Positions 34,473 to 44,436 of a stretch of 64,000 nucleotides of DNA are shown in pieces (position 1 is the stretch's first letter; every line of letters begins with the position of its first letter). The stretch spans positions 186,001-250,000 of the forward strand of contig NZ_FNHX01000003.1 of assembly GCF_900103405.1 (NCBI RefSeq), read 5' to 3'. The notes below the pieces were generated by a model. It had not been told where the DNA came from, made no database searches, and worked only from the letters and a program-made list of their open reading frames with translations. The stretch is from Polaromonas sp. JS666 (GTDB lineage: Bacteria; Pseudomonadota; Gammaproteobacteria; Burkholderiales; Burkholderiaceae_C). A program made the position numbers and the translations under genes.

Positions 34473-35936
34473 TTGCCCGTGCCCCCAGACTCTTCCTTCA
34501 CCCCGCTTGCCGAGCCCGCTCCCACGCCTGCGGCGGCCACGCGCACCGAGCACGACTTCCTCGGTGAAAAGCAGATTCCCGTAAGCGCCTATTGGGGCGT
34601 GCACACGGCGCGCGCGGTTGAAAACTTCCCGATCTCCGGCACCCGCATTTCGGCCATGCCCGACCTGATACGCGCGCTGGGCTTTGTCAAAAAGGCCGCG
34701 GCGCGCACCAACCAGCAGCTGGGCACGCTGGACGCCAGGCGGGCCGCCGCCATCATGAGCGCCTGTGAAAAGCTCATTGCCGGCCAGTACCACGACCAGT
34801 TCGTGGTCGACGTGATCCAGGGCGGCGCCGGCACTTCCACCAACATGAACGCCAACGAGGTCATCGCCAACCTCGCGCTCGAAAAGCTGGGCGTGGAAAA
34901 AGGCCGCTACGACGTGCTGCACCCCAACGACCACGTCAACGCCTCGCAAAGCACCAACGACGTCTACCCCACGGCGGTGCGCATCGCCCTGTGGTTTGCC
35001 ATCGAGCGTCTGCTGGCTTCCATGGCCATTCTGCGCGGCGGCTTCGAGGCCAAGGCGCATGAGTTCCGGGACGTTCTCAAAATCGGCCGCACCCAGTTGC
35101 AGGATGCCGTGCCCATGACGCTGGGCCAGGAATTTCTCACCTATGCGGTCATGATTGGCGAGGACGAGGCCCGCCTGCGCGAAGCGCGCGCGCTGATCCA
35201 GGAAATCAACCTGGGCGCCACGGCCATAGGCACCGGCATCAATGCGCCGGCCGGCTACGCCGACATCGTCTGCCGCCATCTCGCCGAGGAATGCGGCGTG
35301 CCGGTCGAAAAAGCCGCCAACCTGATCGAGGCCACACAGGACACCGGTGCCTTCGTGCAGCTTTCCGGCGTGCTCAAGCGCGTGGCCACCAAGCTCAGCA
35401 AAATCTGCAACGACCTGCGCCTGCTCTCCAGCGGCCCGCAGGCCGGTTTTGGCGACATCCGGCTGCCGCCGCGCCAGGCGGGCTCGTCCATCATGCCCGG
35501 CAAGGTCAACCCGGTGATCCCCGAGGTCATGAACCAGGTTGCCTTTGAAGTGATAGGCAACGACATGACCGTGACCATGGCCTCCGAGGCCGGCCAGCTA
35601 CAGCTCAACGCCTTCGAGCCCATCATGGGATGGAGCCTTTTCAAGAGCATCGAACACCTGAGCCAGGCCTGCCTGACGCTGCAGACCCACTGCGTGGCCG
35701 GCATAGAGGCCAACCGCGAATTGCTGGCCAAACGCGTGCGCGAATCGGTCACCCTGGTCACGGCGCTCAACCCCATCATCGGCTACGAAAAGGCCGCGCT
35801 CATTGCCAAAACGGCCATCGCCACAGGCGCGCCGATTGCCGAGATCGCGGAGTCGCTGGGCATCATGACGCAGGCCGAGGTCGAGGCCTTGCTGGTGCCC
35901 GACAAGCTCACGCAGCCCCTTCCGCTGGTCGCCTGA
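34473..35936 (+). CDS. aspA: Aspartate ammonia-lyase
   Basis: Fumarase/aspartase superfamily enzyme, 487 residues from the TTG at 34473, splitting L-aspartate to fumarate and ammonia. Conserved blocks: GGAGTSTNMNANEVIAN, HPNDHVNASQSTNDVYPTA, LKIGRTQLQDAVPMTLGQEF and the catalytic loop GSSIMPGKVNP (about 337-347). The start is uncertain: TTG 34473 or GTG 34479, neither with a strong ribosome site; conserved sequence begins about 25 residues in (EHDFLGEKQIP). It precedes gltIJKL, giving import and use of aspartate as one unit. Close to AspA rather than FumC because of the VHTARAVENF start. Confidence 0.9.
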   Translation: MPVPPDSSFTPLAEPAPTPAAATRTEHDFLGEKQIPVSAYWGVHTARAVENFPISGTRISAMPDLIRALGFVKKAAARTNQQLGTLDARRAAAIMSACEKLIAGQYHDQFVVDVIQGGAGTSTNMNANEVIANLALEKLGVEKGRYDVLHPNDHVNASQSTNDVYPTAVRIALWFAIERLLASMAILRGGFEAKAHEFRDVLKIGRTQLQDAVPMTLGQEFLTYAVMIGEDEARLREARALIQEINLGATAIGTGINAPAGYADIVCRHLAEECGVPVEKAANLIEATQDTGAFVQLSGVLKRVATKLSKICNDLRLLSSGPQAGFGDIRLPPRQAGSSIMPGKVNPVIPEVMNQVAFEVIGNDMTVTMASEAGQLQLNAFEPIMGWSLFKSIEHLSQACLTLQTHCVAGIEANRELLAKRVRESVTLVTALNPIIGYEKAALIAKTAIATGAPIAEIAESLGIMTQAEVEALLVPDKLTQPLPLVA

Positions 35937-36161
35937 GCGCTGGCACAAAGACTGCTTGTATCTGCCGTATAGTTCCGGACTTCTCATGCGCGCACCACTT
36001 TGGAAAAACCCGGCAATCGCCGCTTTGCGCGGGTTTGCCGCCAGACACCGCCCGCGCGGTCCGCTTTCCCCCGTGTGAGAGGCCGGGTAAACCTAGGCCA
36101 GTCCCGGGTACCATCTCTCTAGAATAGTTCGCTAACCGTTTCATTCATTACAGGAGATTCC

Positions 36162-37052
36162 ATGAAACTCAAGCTTGTCGCTCTGTCCGTCGCCTTGCTC
36201 GCCACCGGCGCCGCATTTGCCGACACCCTTTCCAAAGTCAAGGCTTCCGGCGTTGTCACCATGGGCGTTCGCGATTCTTCGGGCGCGCTGTCCTATACCC
36301 TGGGTGACGGCAAATACACCGGCTACCACGTTGAGATCTGCCAGCGCATCCTGGCCAACCTCGAGAAGGCCGCCGAACGCAAGCTGGAAGTCAAATACCA
36401 GCCCGTGACCTCGCAGAACCGCATCCCCCTCGTGCAGAACGGCACGGTCGACATCGAGTGCGGCTCCACCACCAACAACGCGACCCGCCAGAAAGACGTG
36501 GCTTTCGTCGTGACCACCTTCGTCGAGGAAGTCCGCATCGCCGTGAAGGCCAATTCCGGCATCACCTCAGTGGCCCAACTGAGCGGCAAGACCGTGGCGA
36601 CCACCACCGGCACCACCTCCGTGCAGACGCTGCGCAAGAACAAGCGCGCCACCGGCGTCGAGTTCAAGGAAATCTTCGGCAAGGACCACTCCGACAGCTT
36701 CCTGCTGCTCGAGTCGGGCCGCGCCGATGCCTTCGTGATGGACGGCTCCATCCTGGCCGGCAACATCGCCACCGCCAAGAAGCCTTCGGACTTCAAGATC
36801 GTCGGTGAAGTGCTGAGCGTCGAGCCCATCGCCATCATGATCCGCAAGGAAGACCCGCTGCTCAAGCGCCTGGCCGACGACACCGTCAAGGGCATGATCA
36901 AGTCGGGCGAAATGAACAAGCTGTGGACCAAGTGGTTCCTGTCGCCGATTCCTCCGAAGAACACCAAGGTCGGCCTGGCCCTGAGCGCCAGCACCAAGGC
37001 GGCTTGGGACAACCCGAACGACAAGCCCATGGAAGAATACGCACAGAAGTAA
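36162..37052 (+). CDS. gltI: Glutamate/aspartate ABC transporter substrate-binding protein
   Basis: Periplasmic binding protein of 296 residues. A signal peptide with likely cleavage after AFA (residue 20) leads into DTLSKVKASGVVTMGVRDSSG; the segments YTGYHVEICQRIL, NGTVDIECGSTTNN and KDHSDSFLLLESGRADAFVMD are characteristic of GltI. ATG 36162 follows CAGGAGA. The -10 like TAGAAT at 36120-36125 is a probable promoter. Behind the gene a strong hairpin (37074-37105) may lower expression of the permease genes relative to this one. Confidence 0.95.
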   Translation: MKLKLVALSVALLATGAAFADTLSKVKASGVVTMGVRDSSGALSYTLGDGKYTGYHVEICQRILANLEKAAERKLEVKYQPVTSQNRIPLVQNGTVDIECGSTTNNATRQKDVAFVVTTFVEEVRIAVKANSGITSVAQLSGKTVATTTGTTSVQTLRKNKRATGVEFKEIFGKDHSDSFLLLESGRADAFVMDGSILAGNIATAKKPSDFKIVGEVLSVEPIAIMIRKEDPLLKRLADDTVKGMIKSGEMNKLWTKWFLSPIPPKNTKVGLALSASTKAAWDNPNDKPMEEYAQK

Positions 37053-37073
37053 TTCTGGCCAGGTAAATTGAAC

Positions 37074-37105
37074 AACCCCGCCGGTCGCCTTGCACTGGCG
37101 GGGTT
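37074..37105 (+). terminator. Hairpin between gltI and gltJ (partial terminator or mRNA stabiliser)
   Basis: Stem AACCCCGCC/GGCGGGGTT (37074-37082 and 37097-37105) with a 14-nt loop, followed by TCCCGTTT. It lies 22 bp past the gltI stop and 54 bp before gltJ. Such hairpins commonly give more binding protein than permease from one transcript. Confidence 0.7.
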
Positions 37106-37158
37106 TCCCGTTTACCGTCGCAGGGAAAACAACACAACAACCATTTGCTGGAGCCGTG

Positions 37159-37881
37159 ATGACTTGGGATTGGCAGGTATTTTTGAATGATGACGGTAGC
37201 GGTCGAACCTACCTGCAGTGGATGTTTGATGCCTGGGGCTGGACGCTGTCCGTCGCCGGCGCATCCTGGGTGATCGCCATGCTGTTTGGCGCGATCATAG
37301 GCACGCTGCGCACCTTGCCGAACAGCCCCTGGCTTGTGCGTTTCGCCAATGCCTGGGTCGAGCTGTTTCGCAACGTTCCCCTGCTGGTCCAGATTTTCAT
37401 CTGGTATTTCGTGGTTCCCAAGGTTTTCCCCGCCATGAAGGAACTGCCCAGCTTCATCCTGGTGGTGTTCGCCCTGGGCTTTTTCACTTCGGCGCGTATT
37501 GCCGAGCAGGTCAGGGCGGGCGTGCAGGCGCTGCCGCGCGGCCAGCGTTATGCCGGCATGGCCATGGGTTTCACGACCCTTCAGACCTACCGCTACGTGA
37601 TCCTGCCCATGGCTTTTCGCATCATCATCCCGCCGCTCACCAGCGAGTCGATGAACCTCTTGAAGAATTCCTCCGTCGCTTTCGCGGTGTCCATCGCGGA
37701 GCTCACCATGTTCGCCATGCAGGCGCAGGAAGAAACCTCGCGCGGCATTGAAATCTACCTGGCGGTGACGGCGCTGTACGCCGTCTCGGCCTTCGCGGTC
37801 AACCGGGTCATGGCCTTTGTCGAGAAGCGGGTGCAAATCCCGGGCTTCGTCGTCGCCGGCTCAACGGGCGGAGGTCACTGA
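37159..37881 (+). CDS. gltJ: Glutamate/aspartate ABC transporter permease
   Basis: Inner-membrane permease of 240 residues. GWTLSVAGASWVIAMLFGAIIG is an early helix; the family loop AEQVRAGVQALPRGQRYAGMAMGFT...YVILPMAFRIIIPPLTSE contains the EAA contact for the ATPase. ATG 37159 follows GGAGCCGTG; the frame is open further upstream through the hairpin but is unlikely to be translated. Followed by gltK after a 1-bp gap. Confidence 0.93.
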   Translation: MTWDWQVFLNDDGSGRTYLQWMFDAWGWTLSVAGASWVIAMLFGAIIGTLRTLPNSPWLVRFANAWVELFRNVPLLVQIFIWYFVVPKVFPAMKELPSFILVVFALGFFTSARIAEQVRAGVQALPRGQRYAGMAMGFTTLQTYRYVILPMAFRIIIPPLTSESMNLLKNSSVAFAVSIAELTMFAMQAQEETSRGIEIYLAVTALYAVSAFAVNRVMAFVEKRVQIPGFVVAGSTGGGH

Positions 37882-37882
37882 C

Positions 37883-38569
37883 ATGCTTGGACTCGACATG
37901 AGCTTCCTGAACTGGGACATGATCTCCCAGTTCGTTGTCAAGGGCTTTATCTTCAGCATTGAATTGACCGTGATCGCCACCATAGGCGGCATCATCTTCG
38001 GTACCGTGCTGGCCCTGATGCGCCTTTCCGGCAAAAAATTTCTGACCATCCCCGCGACTTTTTACGTTAACGGCATGCGCTCGATTCCGCTGGTCATGGT
38101 GATCCTGTGGTTCTTCCTGCTGGTACCGGCGTCGTTTTACAGCCTGATTCCCGGCGGCAGCAACTACCGCGCTGAGATCTCGGCCATCATCACCTTCGTC
38201 GCTTTCGAGGCCGCTTATTTCAGTGAAATCATGCGCGCGGGCATACAGTCCATCTCGCGCGGCCAGGTCAACGCTGGTCGCGCCCTGGGCATGACTTACG
38301 CGCAGAACATGAAGCTGATCATCCTGCCGCAGGCTTTCCGCAACATGGTGCCCATCCTGCTGACGCAGACCATCATCCTGTTCCAGGACACCTCGCTGGT
38401 TTACGCGATCGGTGCTTACGACCTGCTCAAGGGTTTCAGCACCGCCGGCAAGATTTACGGCCGTCCTGAAGAGGCCTACCTGCTGGCCGCCGTGATTTAT
38501 TTCGTGATCTGCTTCGGGCTGTCCTATATGGTCAAGCGCCTGAACAGCAGAATCGCCATCATTCGCTGA
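37883..38569 (+). CDS. gltK: Glutamate/aspartate ABC transporter permease
   Basis: Second permease of the importer, 228 residues, with hydrophobic segments starting at [20 protein letters not shown] and the ATPase contact loop [40 protein letters not shown]. Heterodimer partner of GltJ. Starts at ATG 37883, 1 bp after the gltJ stop, with GGAGG in front. Confidence 0.93.
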   Translation: MLGLDMSFLNWDMISQFVVKGFIFSIELTVIATIGGIIFGTVLALMRLSGKKFLTIPATFYVNGMRSIPLVMVILWFFLLVPASFYSLIPGGSNYRAEISAIITFVAFEAAYFSEIMRAGIQSISRGQVNAGRALGMTYAQNMKLIILPQAFRNMVPILLTQTIILFQDTSLVYAIGAYDLLKGFSTAGKIYGRPEEAYLLAAVIYFVICFGLSYMVKRLNSRIAIIR

Positions 38570-38621
38570 GACCGCGTTTCGTCAAGACACGCAAATCTCA
38601 AAGAGCACACCGGAGAAGAAC

Positions 38622-39359
<738 letters not shown>

Positions 39360-39415
39360 AAAAGCATTGGGCGCGCTGAAAGATCACCGCAACTGCCAAA
39401 AAAGAAGAAAAAACC

Positions 39416-39443
39416 AAAAAAGCCCCGCATGCGGGGCTTTTTT
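39416..39443 (+). terminator. Rho-independent terminator of the glt operon
   Basis: A perfect 28-bp palindrome, AAAAAAGCCCCGC followed by its complement, centred on CATG, with six T at the end. It is symmetrical and would end transcription from either side; it lies 57 bp after gltL and 55 bp before pyrC. Confidence 0.95.
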
Positions 39444-39497
39444 CATGGCGAGCCTTGCCGGCTTTTGCGGCCCCGGGGCGGTGCGACAATTCAGTCC

Positions 39498-40565
39498 ATG
39501 ACCTCCGCCCCCCGCCCCCCTGTTTCAACCCTGACCCTGACCCGCCCCGACGACTGGCACCTGCATGTGCGCGACGGGGAAGCCTTGCTGACCGTGGTGC
39601 CGCACACCGCCGCGCAATTCGGCCGCGCCATCATCATGCCCAACCTGCGCCCGCCGGTGACCACCGCGGCACAGGCCTCGGCCTACCGCGAGCGCATACT
39701 GGCCGCCGTGCCGGCCGGTGTGCAGTTCGAGCCGCTGATGACGCTTTACCTCACCGACAACCTGCCGCCCGAGGAGATCGCCCGCGCCAAAGATGCCGGC
39801 GTGGTTGCGGCCAAGCTCTACCCGGCCGGCGCCACCACCAACAGCGACGCCGGCGTGACCGACCTGCGCAAGACCTACAAAACGCTGGAAGCCATGCAAA
39901 AAGCCGGCATGCTGCTGCTGGTGCACGGCGAGGTGACCTCGTCCGACATCGACCTGTTCGACCGCGAGGCCGTATTCATAGACACCCAGCTGATCCCGCT
40001 GCGCCGCGATTTCCCCGAACTCAAGATCGTGTTCGAGCACATCACCACCCGGGAAGCGGCGCATTACGTGCGCGATGCGGGCAAGTTCACGGGGGCGACC
40101 GTCACGGCCCACCACCTGCTCTACAACCGCAACGCGATCTTCACCGGCGGCATCCGCCCGCACTACTACTGCCTGCCGGTGCTCAAGCGCGAAACCCACC
40201 GCCTGGCGCTGGTCGAGGCCGCTACCAGCGGTAATACGCGCTTCTTCCTGGGCACCGATAGCGCGCCGCACCCGGCCCACCTGAAGGAGCACGCCACCGG
40301 TTGCGCGGGCTGCTACACCGCCCATGCCGCGATGGAGCTGTACGCCGAGGCCTTCGACGCGGCCGGCGCGCTGGACAAGCTCGAGGCCTTCGCCAGCTTC
40401 AACGGCGCCGACTTTTACGGCCTGCCGCGCAATACCGGCAGCATCACCCTCAGAAAGGAAAGCTGGCACCCGCCTGAGAGCTATGCTTTCGGCGAGGCCG
40501 AGCTCAAGCCTTTGCGCTCGGGCGAAAGCCTGCCCTGGAAGCTGGATGCCCCGACGCGGGCATGA
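39498..40565 (+). CDS. pyrC: Dihydroorotase (type II)
   Basis: Zinc amidohydrolase of 355 residues closing the dihydroorotate ring in pyrimidine synthesis. Metal ligands are visible: HLHVRDG (H21, H23), the carboxylated lysine in [14 protein letters not shown] (K106), H143 in LLVHGE, H181 in FEHITT and D254 in GTDSAPH. Length matches E. coli PyrC. ATG 39498 gives the family start; the reading frame extends upstream into the glt terminator, which is not credible. DUF3025 gene follows at 40597. Confidence 0.95.
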   Translation: MTSAPRPPVSTLTLTRPDDWHLHVRDGEALLTVVPHTAAQFGRAIIMPNLRPPVTTAAQASAYRERILAAVPAGVQFEPLMTLYLTDNLPPEEIARAKDAGVVAAKLYPAGATTNSDAGVTDLRKTYKTLEAMQKAGMLLLVHGEVTSSDIDLFDREAVFIDTQLIPLRRDFPELKIVFEHITTREAAHYVRDAGKFTGATVTAHHLLYNRNAIFTGGIRPHYYCLPVLKRETHRLALVEAATSGNTRFFLGTDSAPHPAHLKEHATGCAGCYTAHAAMELYAEAFDAAGALDKLEAFASFNGADFYGLPRNTGSITLRKESWHPPESYAFGEAELKPLRSGESLPWKLDAPTRA

Positions 40566-40596
40566 TGGACCGCCAACCGGTAAGGACCTGAGCACC

Positions 40597-41346
40597 ATGG
40601 CAAGCCCGCCGCCGCTGCCCCCTATCGACTGGGAACGGCCCTGGCTGCAGGCCTGGCGTGAACCCGGCCAGCGCGCGGCCTGCGCGGTCACCGCGGGCGT
40701 TGCGCTGCACCAGGCGCTAAATGCCGTCCAGCCGGCGCCTGTGTGTTTCGCGCCCCAGTGCAGCCTGCCTTCCGGCGAGGCCTACGAGAGTTTTATCGCC
40801 AGGACCCGCTTGTGCCCCACGCGCGAGGGCGCGCACGATTTTTTCAACGGCCTGTGCTGGATGCGCTTTCCGGACACCAAGCGAAAGCTCAACCAGCTGC
40901 AGGCCGCCGAGATCGACGCCGCGGGCATCGCGCCTGTGCGCGGGGCGGTGCGCGACGCCCTCACGGTGTTCGACGAAAACGCCGCCTTCCTGACGGCGCC
41001 GCAGCCGCTGTGGGACGCGCTGCTCGCCCGCGACTGGAATAGCCTTTTTATCACCCACAGGGCGCTGTGGCAGCAGGCCAGGCTGGTGCTGTTCGGCCAT
41101 GCCCTGCTGGAAAAGCTGCTCACTCCCCGCAAAGCCATCACCGCCCACGTCTACCTGGCGCAGCCGCCCATGGGCACGCTCGCGGAACTGGACGCCTGGG
41201 TGGCGGCCGACCTCAGCGCGGCCAGGCTGGCCGCCAAGCCTTTTGCGCCCTTGCCGGTGCTGGGCGTGCCCGGCTGGTGGCCCGATAACGAGAACTTTTC
41301 CTTTTATGATGACTCCCTTGTATTCCGGCCGCCGCGGTTGTCATAG
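40597..41346 (+). CDS. DUF3025 domain-containing protein
   Basis: Protein of 249 residues with the DUF3025 core: LPSGEAYESFIARTRLCPTR, HDFFNGLCWMRFPDTKRKLN, LQAAEI and RDALTVFDENAAF. Function unknown; it is commonly found in betaproteobacteria, often next to pyrC, and no catalytic motif is obvious. No signal peptide or membrane helix is seen. It lies 31 bp after pyrC, so it is probably co-transcribed with it. Confidence 0.85.
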   Translation: MASPPPLPPIDWERPWLQAWREPGQRAACAVTAGVALHQALNAVQPAPVCFAPQCSLPSGEAYESFIARTRLCPTREGAHDFFNGLCWMRFPDTKRKLNQLQAAEIDAAGIAPVRGAVRDALTVFDENAAFLTAPQPLWDALLARDWNSLFITHRALWQQARLVLFGHALLEKLLTPRKAITAHVYLAQPPMGTLAELDAWVAADLSAARLAAKPFAPLPVLGVPGWWPDNENFSFYDDSLVFRPPRLS

Positions 41347-41394
41347 GCTGTCATAAATAACAGACAAAAATCAGCGACTTAGGCGAGGGTACCG

Positions 41395-41422
41395 CTTGAA
41401 CCGGACCCGCGGGCCCTCATAT
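41395..41422 (+). promoter_or_regulatory. Candidate heat-shock (sigma-32) promoter of htpX
   Basis: CTTGAA (41395-41400) and CCCTCATAT (41414-41422) are separated by 13 bp. This closely fits the sigma-32 pattern CTTGAAA - 11 to 16 bp - CCCCATnT. It lies 42 bp ahead of htpX, a gene induced by heat and membrane protein stress in E. coli. Confidence 0.7.
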
Positions 41423-41464
41423 CCTGCGCAAGGCGGGCTTTTTTACCGACCCCACGGAGAACCC

Positions 41465-42340
41465 ATGAAACGTATTTTCCTGTTTGTCCTGACCAATATC
41501 GCCGTTGTGGCGGTGCTGGGCATCGTCGCCAGCCTGCTGGGCGTGAACCGCTACCTCACGGCCAACGGCCTGAACCTGACGGCGCTGCTCGGCTTCGCGC
41601 TGGTCATGGGCTTTGGCGGCGCCATCATCTCGCTGCTGATCAGCAAGCCGGTTGCCAAATGGAGCGCCGGCGTGCGCCTCATCAACGAGCCGCAGAACGC
41701 CGACGAAGCCTGGATCGTTGAGACCGTGCGCAAGCTGGCCGAGAAAGCCCAGATCGGCATGCCCGAAGTCGGCATTTTTGAAGGCGAGCCTAACGCCTTT
41801 GCTACAGGCGCCTTCAAGAACTCCTCGCTGGTGGCAGTCTCCACCGGCCTGCTGCAAGGCATGACCAAGGAAGAAATCGAAGCCGTGCTGGGCCACGAGA
41901 TCGCCCACGTCGCCAACGGCGACATGGTCACCATGACCCTGATCCAGGGCGTGATGAACACCTTTGTGGTCTTCCTCTCGCGCGTGATCGGCTACGCCGT
42001 CGACAGCTTTTTGCGCCGCGGCAGCGACAACAACTCCGGCCCCGGCATCGGCTACTACGTCAGCACCATCGTGCTGGACATCGTGCTGGGTTTTGCCGCG
42101 GCCATCGTCGTGGCCTGGTTCTCGCGCCAGCGTGAGTTCCGCGCCGATGCCGGCGCCGCGCAGCTGATGGGCCGTCGCCAGCCCATGATGAACGCCCTGG
42201 CCCGACTGGGCGGCATGCAACCCGGCGAGCTGCCCAAGGCCGTGGCGGCCATGGGCATCACCGGCAGCATAGGCAAGCTGTTTGCCACGCACCCGCCGAT
42301 TGAAGAGCGCATCGCGGCCTTGCAAAACAGCCAGGCTTGA
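41465..42340 (+). CDS. htpX: Membrane zinc metalloprotease HtpX
   Basis: M48-family protease of 291 residues that degrades misfolded inner-membrane proteins. Two helices near the N-terminus (about 4-26 and 40-60), then the zinc site [12 protein letters not shown] with H144, E145 and H148, two further helices, and the third ligand in [25 protein letters not shown] near the end is typical. ATG 41465 follows CGGAGA. The gene has its own likely heat-shock promoter and terminator. Confidence 0.95.
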   Translation: MKRIFLFVLTNIAVVAVLGIVASLLGVNRYLTANGLNLTALLGFALVMGFGGAIISLLISKPVAKWSAGVRLINEPQNADEAWIVETVRKLAEKAQIGMPEVGIFEGEPNAFATGAFKNSSLVAVSTGLLQGMTKEEIEAVLGHEIAHVANGDMVTMTLIQGVMNTFVVFLSRVIGYAVDSFLRRGSDNNSGPGIGYYVSTIVLDIVLGFAAAIVVAWFSRQREFRADAGAAQLMGRRQPMMNALARLGGMQPGELPKAVAAMGITGSIGKLFATHPPIEERIAALQNSQA

Positions 42341-42350
42341 ACATCACATC

Positions 42351-42382
42351 AAAGGGCGCCCCGCACAGGGCGCCCTTTTTTT
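42351..42382 (+). terminator. Rho-independent terminator of htpX
   Basis: Stem AAGGGCGCC/GGCGCCCTT with a short loop, followed by seven T (to 42382). It lies 11 bp past the htpX stop and ends 18 bp before lepB, so lepB needs readthrough or its own start. Confidence 0.9.
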
Positions 42383-42400
42383 CTTCGCAGGAGTGAAAGC

Positions 42401-43069
42401 ATGAAAAGCTGGATCAGGCAGAACCGCAGTTTTCTGGTGTTGCTGTTGTTGTTCGGGTTGTTCCGCACCGCGATCGCGGACTGGAACCCCATCCCCTCGG
42501 GCTCCATGCGACCCAACCTGCTCGAAGGCGACGTGGTCTTCGTCAACCGGCTGGCCTACAACGTCAAGATCCCGCTGACCGACACGGTGCTGGCGCGCAC
42601 CGCCGATCCGCAGCGCGGCGATGTCGTCACCTTTTCCTCGCCGGTAGACGGCGTGCGCCTGATCAAGCGCCTGGTGGCCGTGCCGGGCGACGTCGTGGAA
42701 ATGCGCGCCAAGGTGCTCGTCATCAATGGCCAGGCGGCGCGCTATGAGGCGCTGGACACGGCGCCGGAACCGGCCGGCCCGGTGGGTGTGCTGGTGGCCA
42801 CGCACCTCAAGGAAAGCACGGCCCAGGGCCAGCATGAAATCCAGTGGCTGGCCGGCGTGAAGGCCAAGGACGACTGGGGCCCGATCACCGTTCCTCCCGA
42901 CCAGTTCCTGATGCTGGGCGACAACCGCGACAACAGCGCCGACTCACGCTACATAGGCCTGGTGCCGCGTCAGCTGCTGATAGGCCGGGCCGAGCGCATC
43001 CTGGTGTCGGCCGACATTCTTGAAAAGTGGCAGCCTCGCTTCGAGCGTTTCGGCCGCTCGCTGTATTGA
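42401..43069 (+). CDS. lepB: Signal peptidase I
   Basis: Serine protease of 222 residues that removes signal peptides at the inner membrane. One N-terminal helix (about 10-26) is followed by box B PSGSMRPNL with catalytic S35, then VRLIKRLVAVPGD with the base K89, and MLGDNRDNSADSRYIG. It is shorter than E. coli LepB (324 aa) and has only one visible membrane segment; such short LepB forms, often second copies, are common in betaproteobacteria. Convergent with proQ (7 bp between stops). Confidence 0.92.
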   Translation: MKSWIRQNRSFLVLLLLFGLFRTAIADWNPIPSGSMRPNLLEGDVVFVNRLAYNVKIPLTDTVLARTADPQRGDVVTFSSPVDGVRLIKRLVAVPGDVVEMRAKVLVINGQAARYEALDTAPEPAGPVGVLVATHLKESTAQGQHEIQWLAGVKAKDDWGPITVPPDQFLMLGDNRDNSADSRYIGLVPRQLLIGRAERILVSADILEKWQPRFERFGRSLY

Positions 43070-43076
43070 CCGGGCC

Positions 43077-43769
43077 TTATTGAGGCTGGGCCGTGCCGGC
43101 CCGCCGCGTGCGTTCCACGGCCTGGGCGACGTCGGCCGGGTTCATGCCGTACATCTCGGCAAACTGCTCCACGGTTTTGCCGCTGGCCTCAAAGGCGCGC
43201 ATCAGCGCTTCACGTTTTGCGGTCTGCACCGCCAATTCGGCAAAAGCCTCATCGAGCAACGCATTGGCGGCTTCGTCCTGGGTCCGGGCTCGCTCGGCGT
43301 ATTCCTCGCGGCTCAGGCCCGAAGCCTCGATGGCTGCGACCAGGCGGGCGCGGGCCTTGGGGCGCAAATCCTCCTTGGAGCGCGCCTGGCGGCGCCGGAA
43401 CACCTCCATGATGGCGTGGTGCACATGCTCGGGCGCCACCGGCTCCACGGGCTCGCCCTGCAGGTTGTGGCGCGGAAGGCCTGCCGCCACGCATTCGAGA
43501 TAGCGGGTGGAACGCGCATGCAGGCCCAGCGCGACTTTCAGCTCGTCGCGCTTGAAGGTGTCCGGGTTCTCGGCCAGCAGGTCCTGGAAGGCGCCCAGCT
43601 TGAGCGGCAGGAACTGCGCGCCGAACATTTTTGGATAGAGCTCGAACAGCTTTTCCAGCACCGGGTGGACTTCGCGCGTGCGTTGCTGCGGTGGGGCGGC
43701 GGGCCGGGAGCGCTGCTGCTGGCTACGGGGGCGCTTGGCGCGCGGGGTGGGTATGGTGGTGTCGGTCAT
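43077..43769 (-). CDS. proQ: ProQ/FinO-family RNA chaperone
   Basis: RNA-binding protein of 230 residues. The N-terminal 33 residues are basic and disordered; the FinO domain (about 34-140) shows VLEKLFELYPKMFG, FLPLKLGAFQDLL and ARSTRYLECVAAGLPRHNLQG. The rest is helical and ends with EMYGMNPADVAQAVERTRR. ProQ proteins bind structured small RNAs and mRNA 3' ends. Length and domain order suit ProQ of betaproteobacteria. Confidence 0.88.
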   Translation of the reverse strand: MTDTTIPTPRAKRPRSQQQRSRPAAPPQQRTREVHPVLEKLFELYPKMFGAQFLPLKLGAFQDLLAENPDTFKRDELKVALGLHARSTRYLECVAAGLPRHNLQGEPVEPVAPEHVHHAIMEVFRRRQARSKEDLRPKARARLVAAIEASGLSREEYAERARTQDEAANALLDEAFAELAVQTAKREALMRAFEASGKTVEQFAEMYGMNPADVAQAVERTRRAGTAQPQ

Positions 43770-43809
43770 GGGGGTGGGGTGAAAAGGTGGACTGCCGGGT
43801 GTTCAGCCG

Positions 43810-44436
43810 CTAGCGCGGCCTGAACATACGAAAGAGGTTGTCGGGGGTGACGGCAAAATAATCGGCCGGCCCGCCGCCGCGAAGAATGGGCTGGGCGGCC
43901 GCCGTGTCGTAAATGCCGTCCTTGAGCAGCTGCCTTGCAATGTACACGCCCACGACTTCGCCCAGCACCAGCCAGGTCGACACCGGCACGCCGTCGGCGC
44001 CCTGCAGCTGCAGGATCTGGGTCAGCTTGCACTCGAAGGACACCGGGCTTTCCAGCACGCGCGGCGCGGCGATGCGCTGAGAGGCTGTGGGCGTGAGGCC
44101 GGCCAGCTCGAACTCGTTGACCTCGGGCGGTACCATCGCGCAGGACTGGTTCATGGCCTCAGCCAGCGGCCGGGTCGCCAGGTTCCAGCCGAACTCGCCG
44201 GTCTCGCGGATGTTGCGCAAGCTGTCCTTGGCGCCAATGCTGGCAAAACCGATGATGGGCGGTGTGTAGTTGAAGGCGTTGAAAAAACTGTAGGGTGCCA
44301 GGTTGAGCCGGCCCTTTGCGTCCCGCGAGGAAATCCAGCCTATGGGCCGCGGCCCCACCATGGCGTTAAAGGGGTCGTGCGGCAGGCCGTGGCCTTTGGC
44401 GGGCTCGTAATAGTGAAAGCCGTCGTCAGCCATCAT
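43810..44436 (-). CDS. Flavin reductase family protein (FMN-binding)
   Basis: Flavoprotein of 208 residues with a split-barrel fold: PFNAMVGPRPIGWISSRDAKGRLNLAPYSFFNAF near the start is the FMN site of the flavin reductase/HpaC-like DIM6 family. It overlaps the end of the FAD-dependent dehydrogenase gene by 4 bp (44433-44436), so it is translationally coupled to it. Two ATG codons are adjacent (44436 and 44433). Substrate and partner are unknown. Confidence 0.88.
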   Translation of the reverse strand: MMADDGFHYYEPAKGHGLPHDPFNAMVGPRPIGWISSRDAKGRLNLAPYSFFNAFNYTPPIIGFASIGAKDSLRNIRETGEFGWNLATRPLAEAMNQSCAMVPPEVNEFELAGLTPTASQRIAAPRVLESPVSFECKLTQILQLQGADGVPVSTWLVLGEVVGVYIARQLLKDGIYDTAAAQPILRGGGPADYFAVTPDNLFRMFRPR

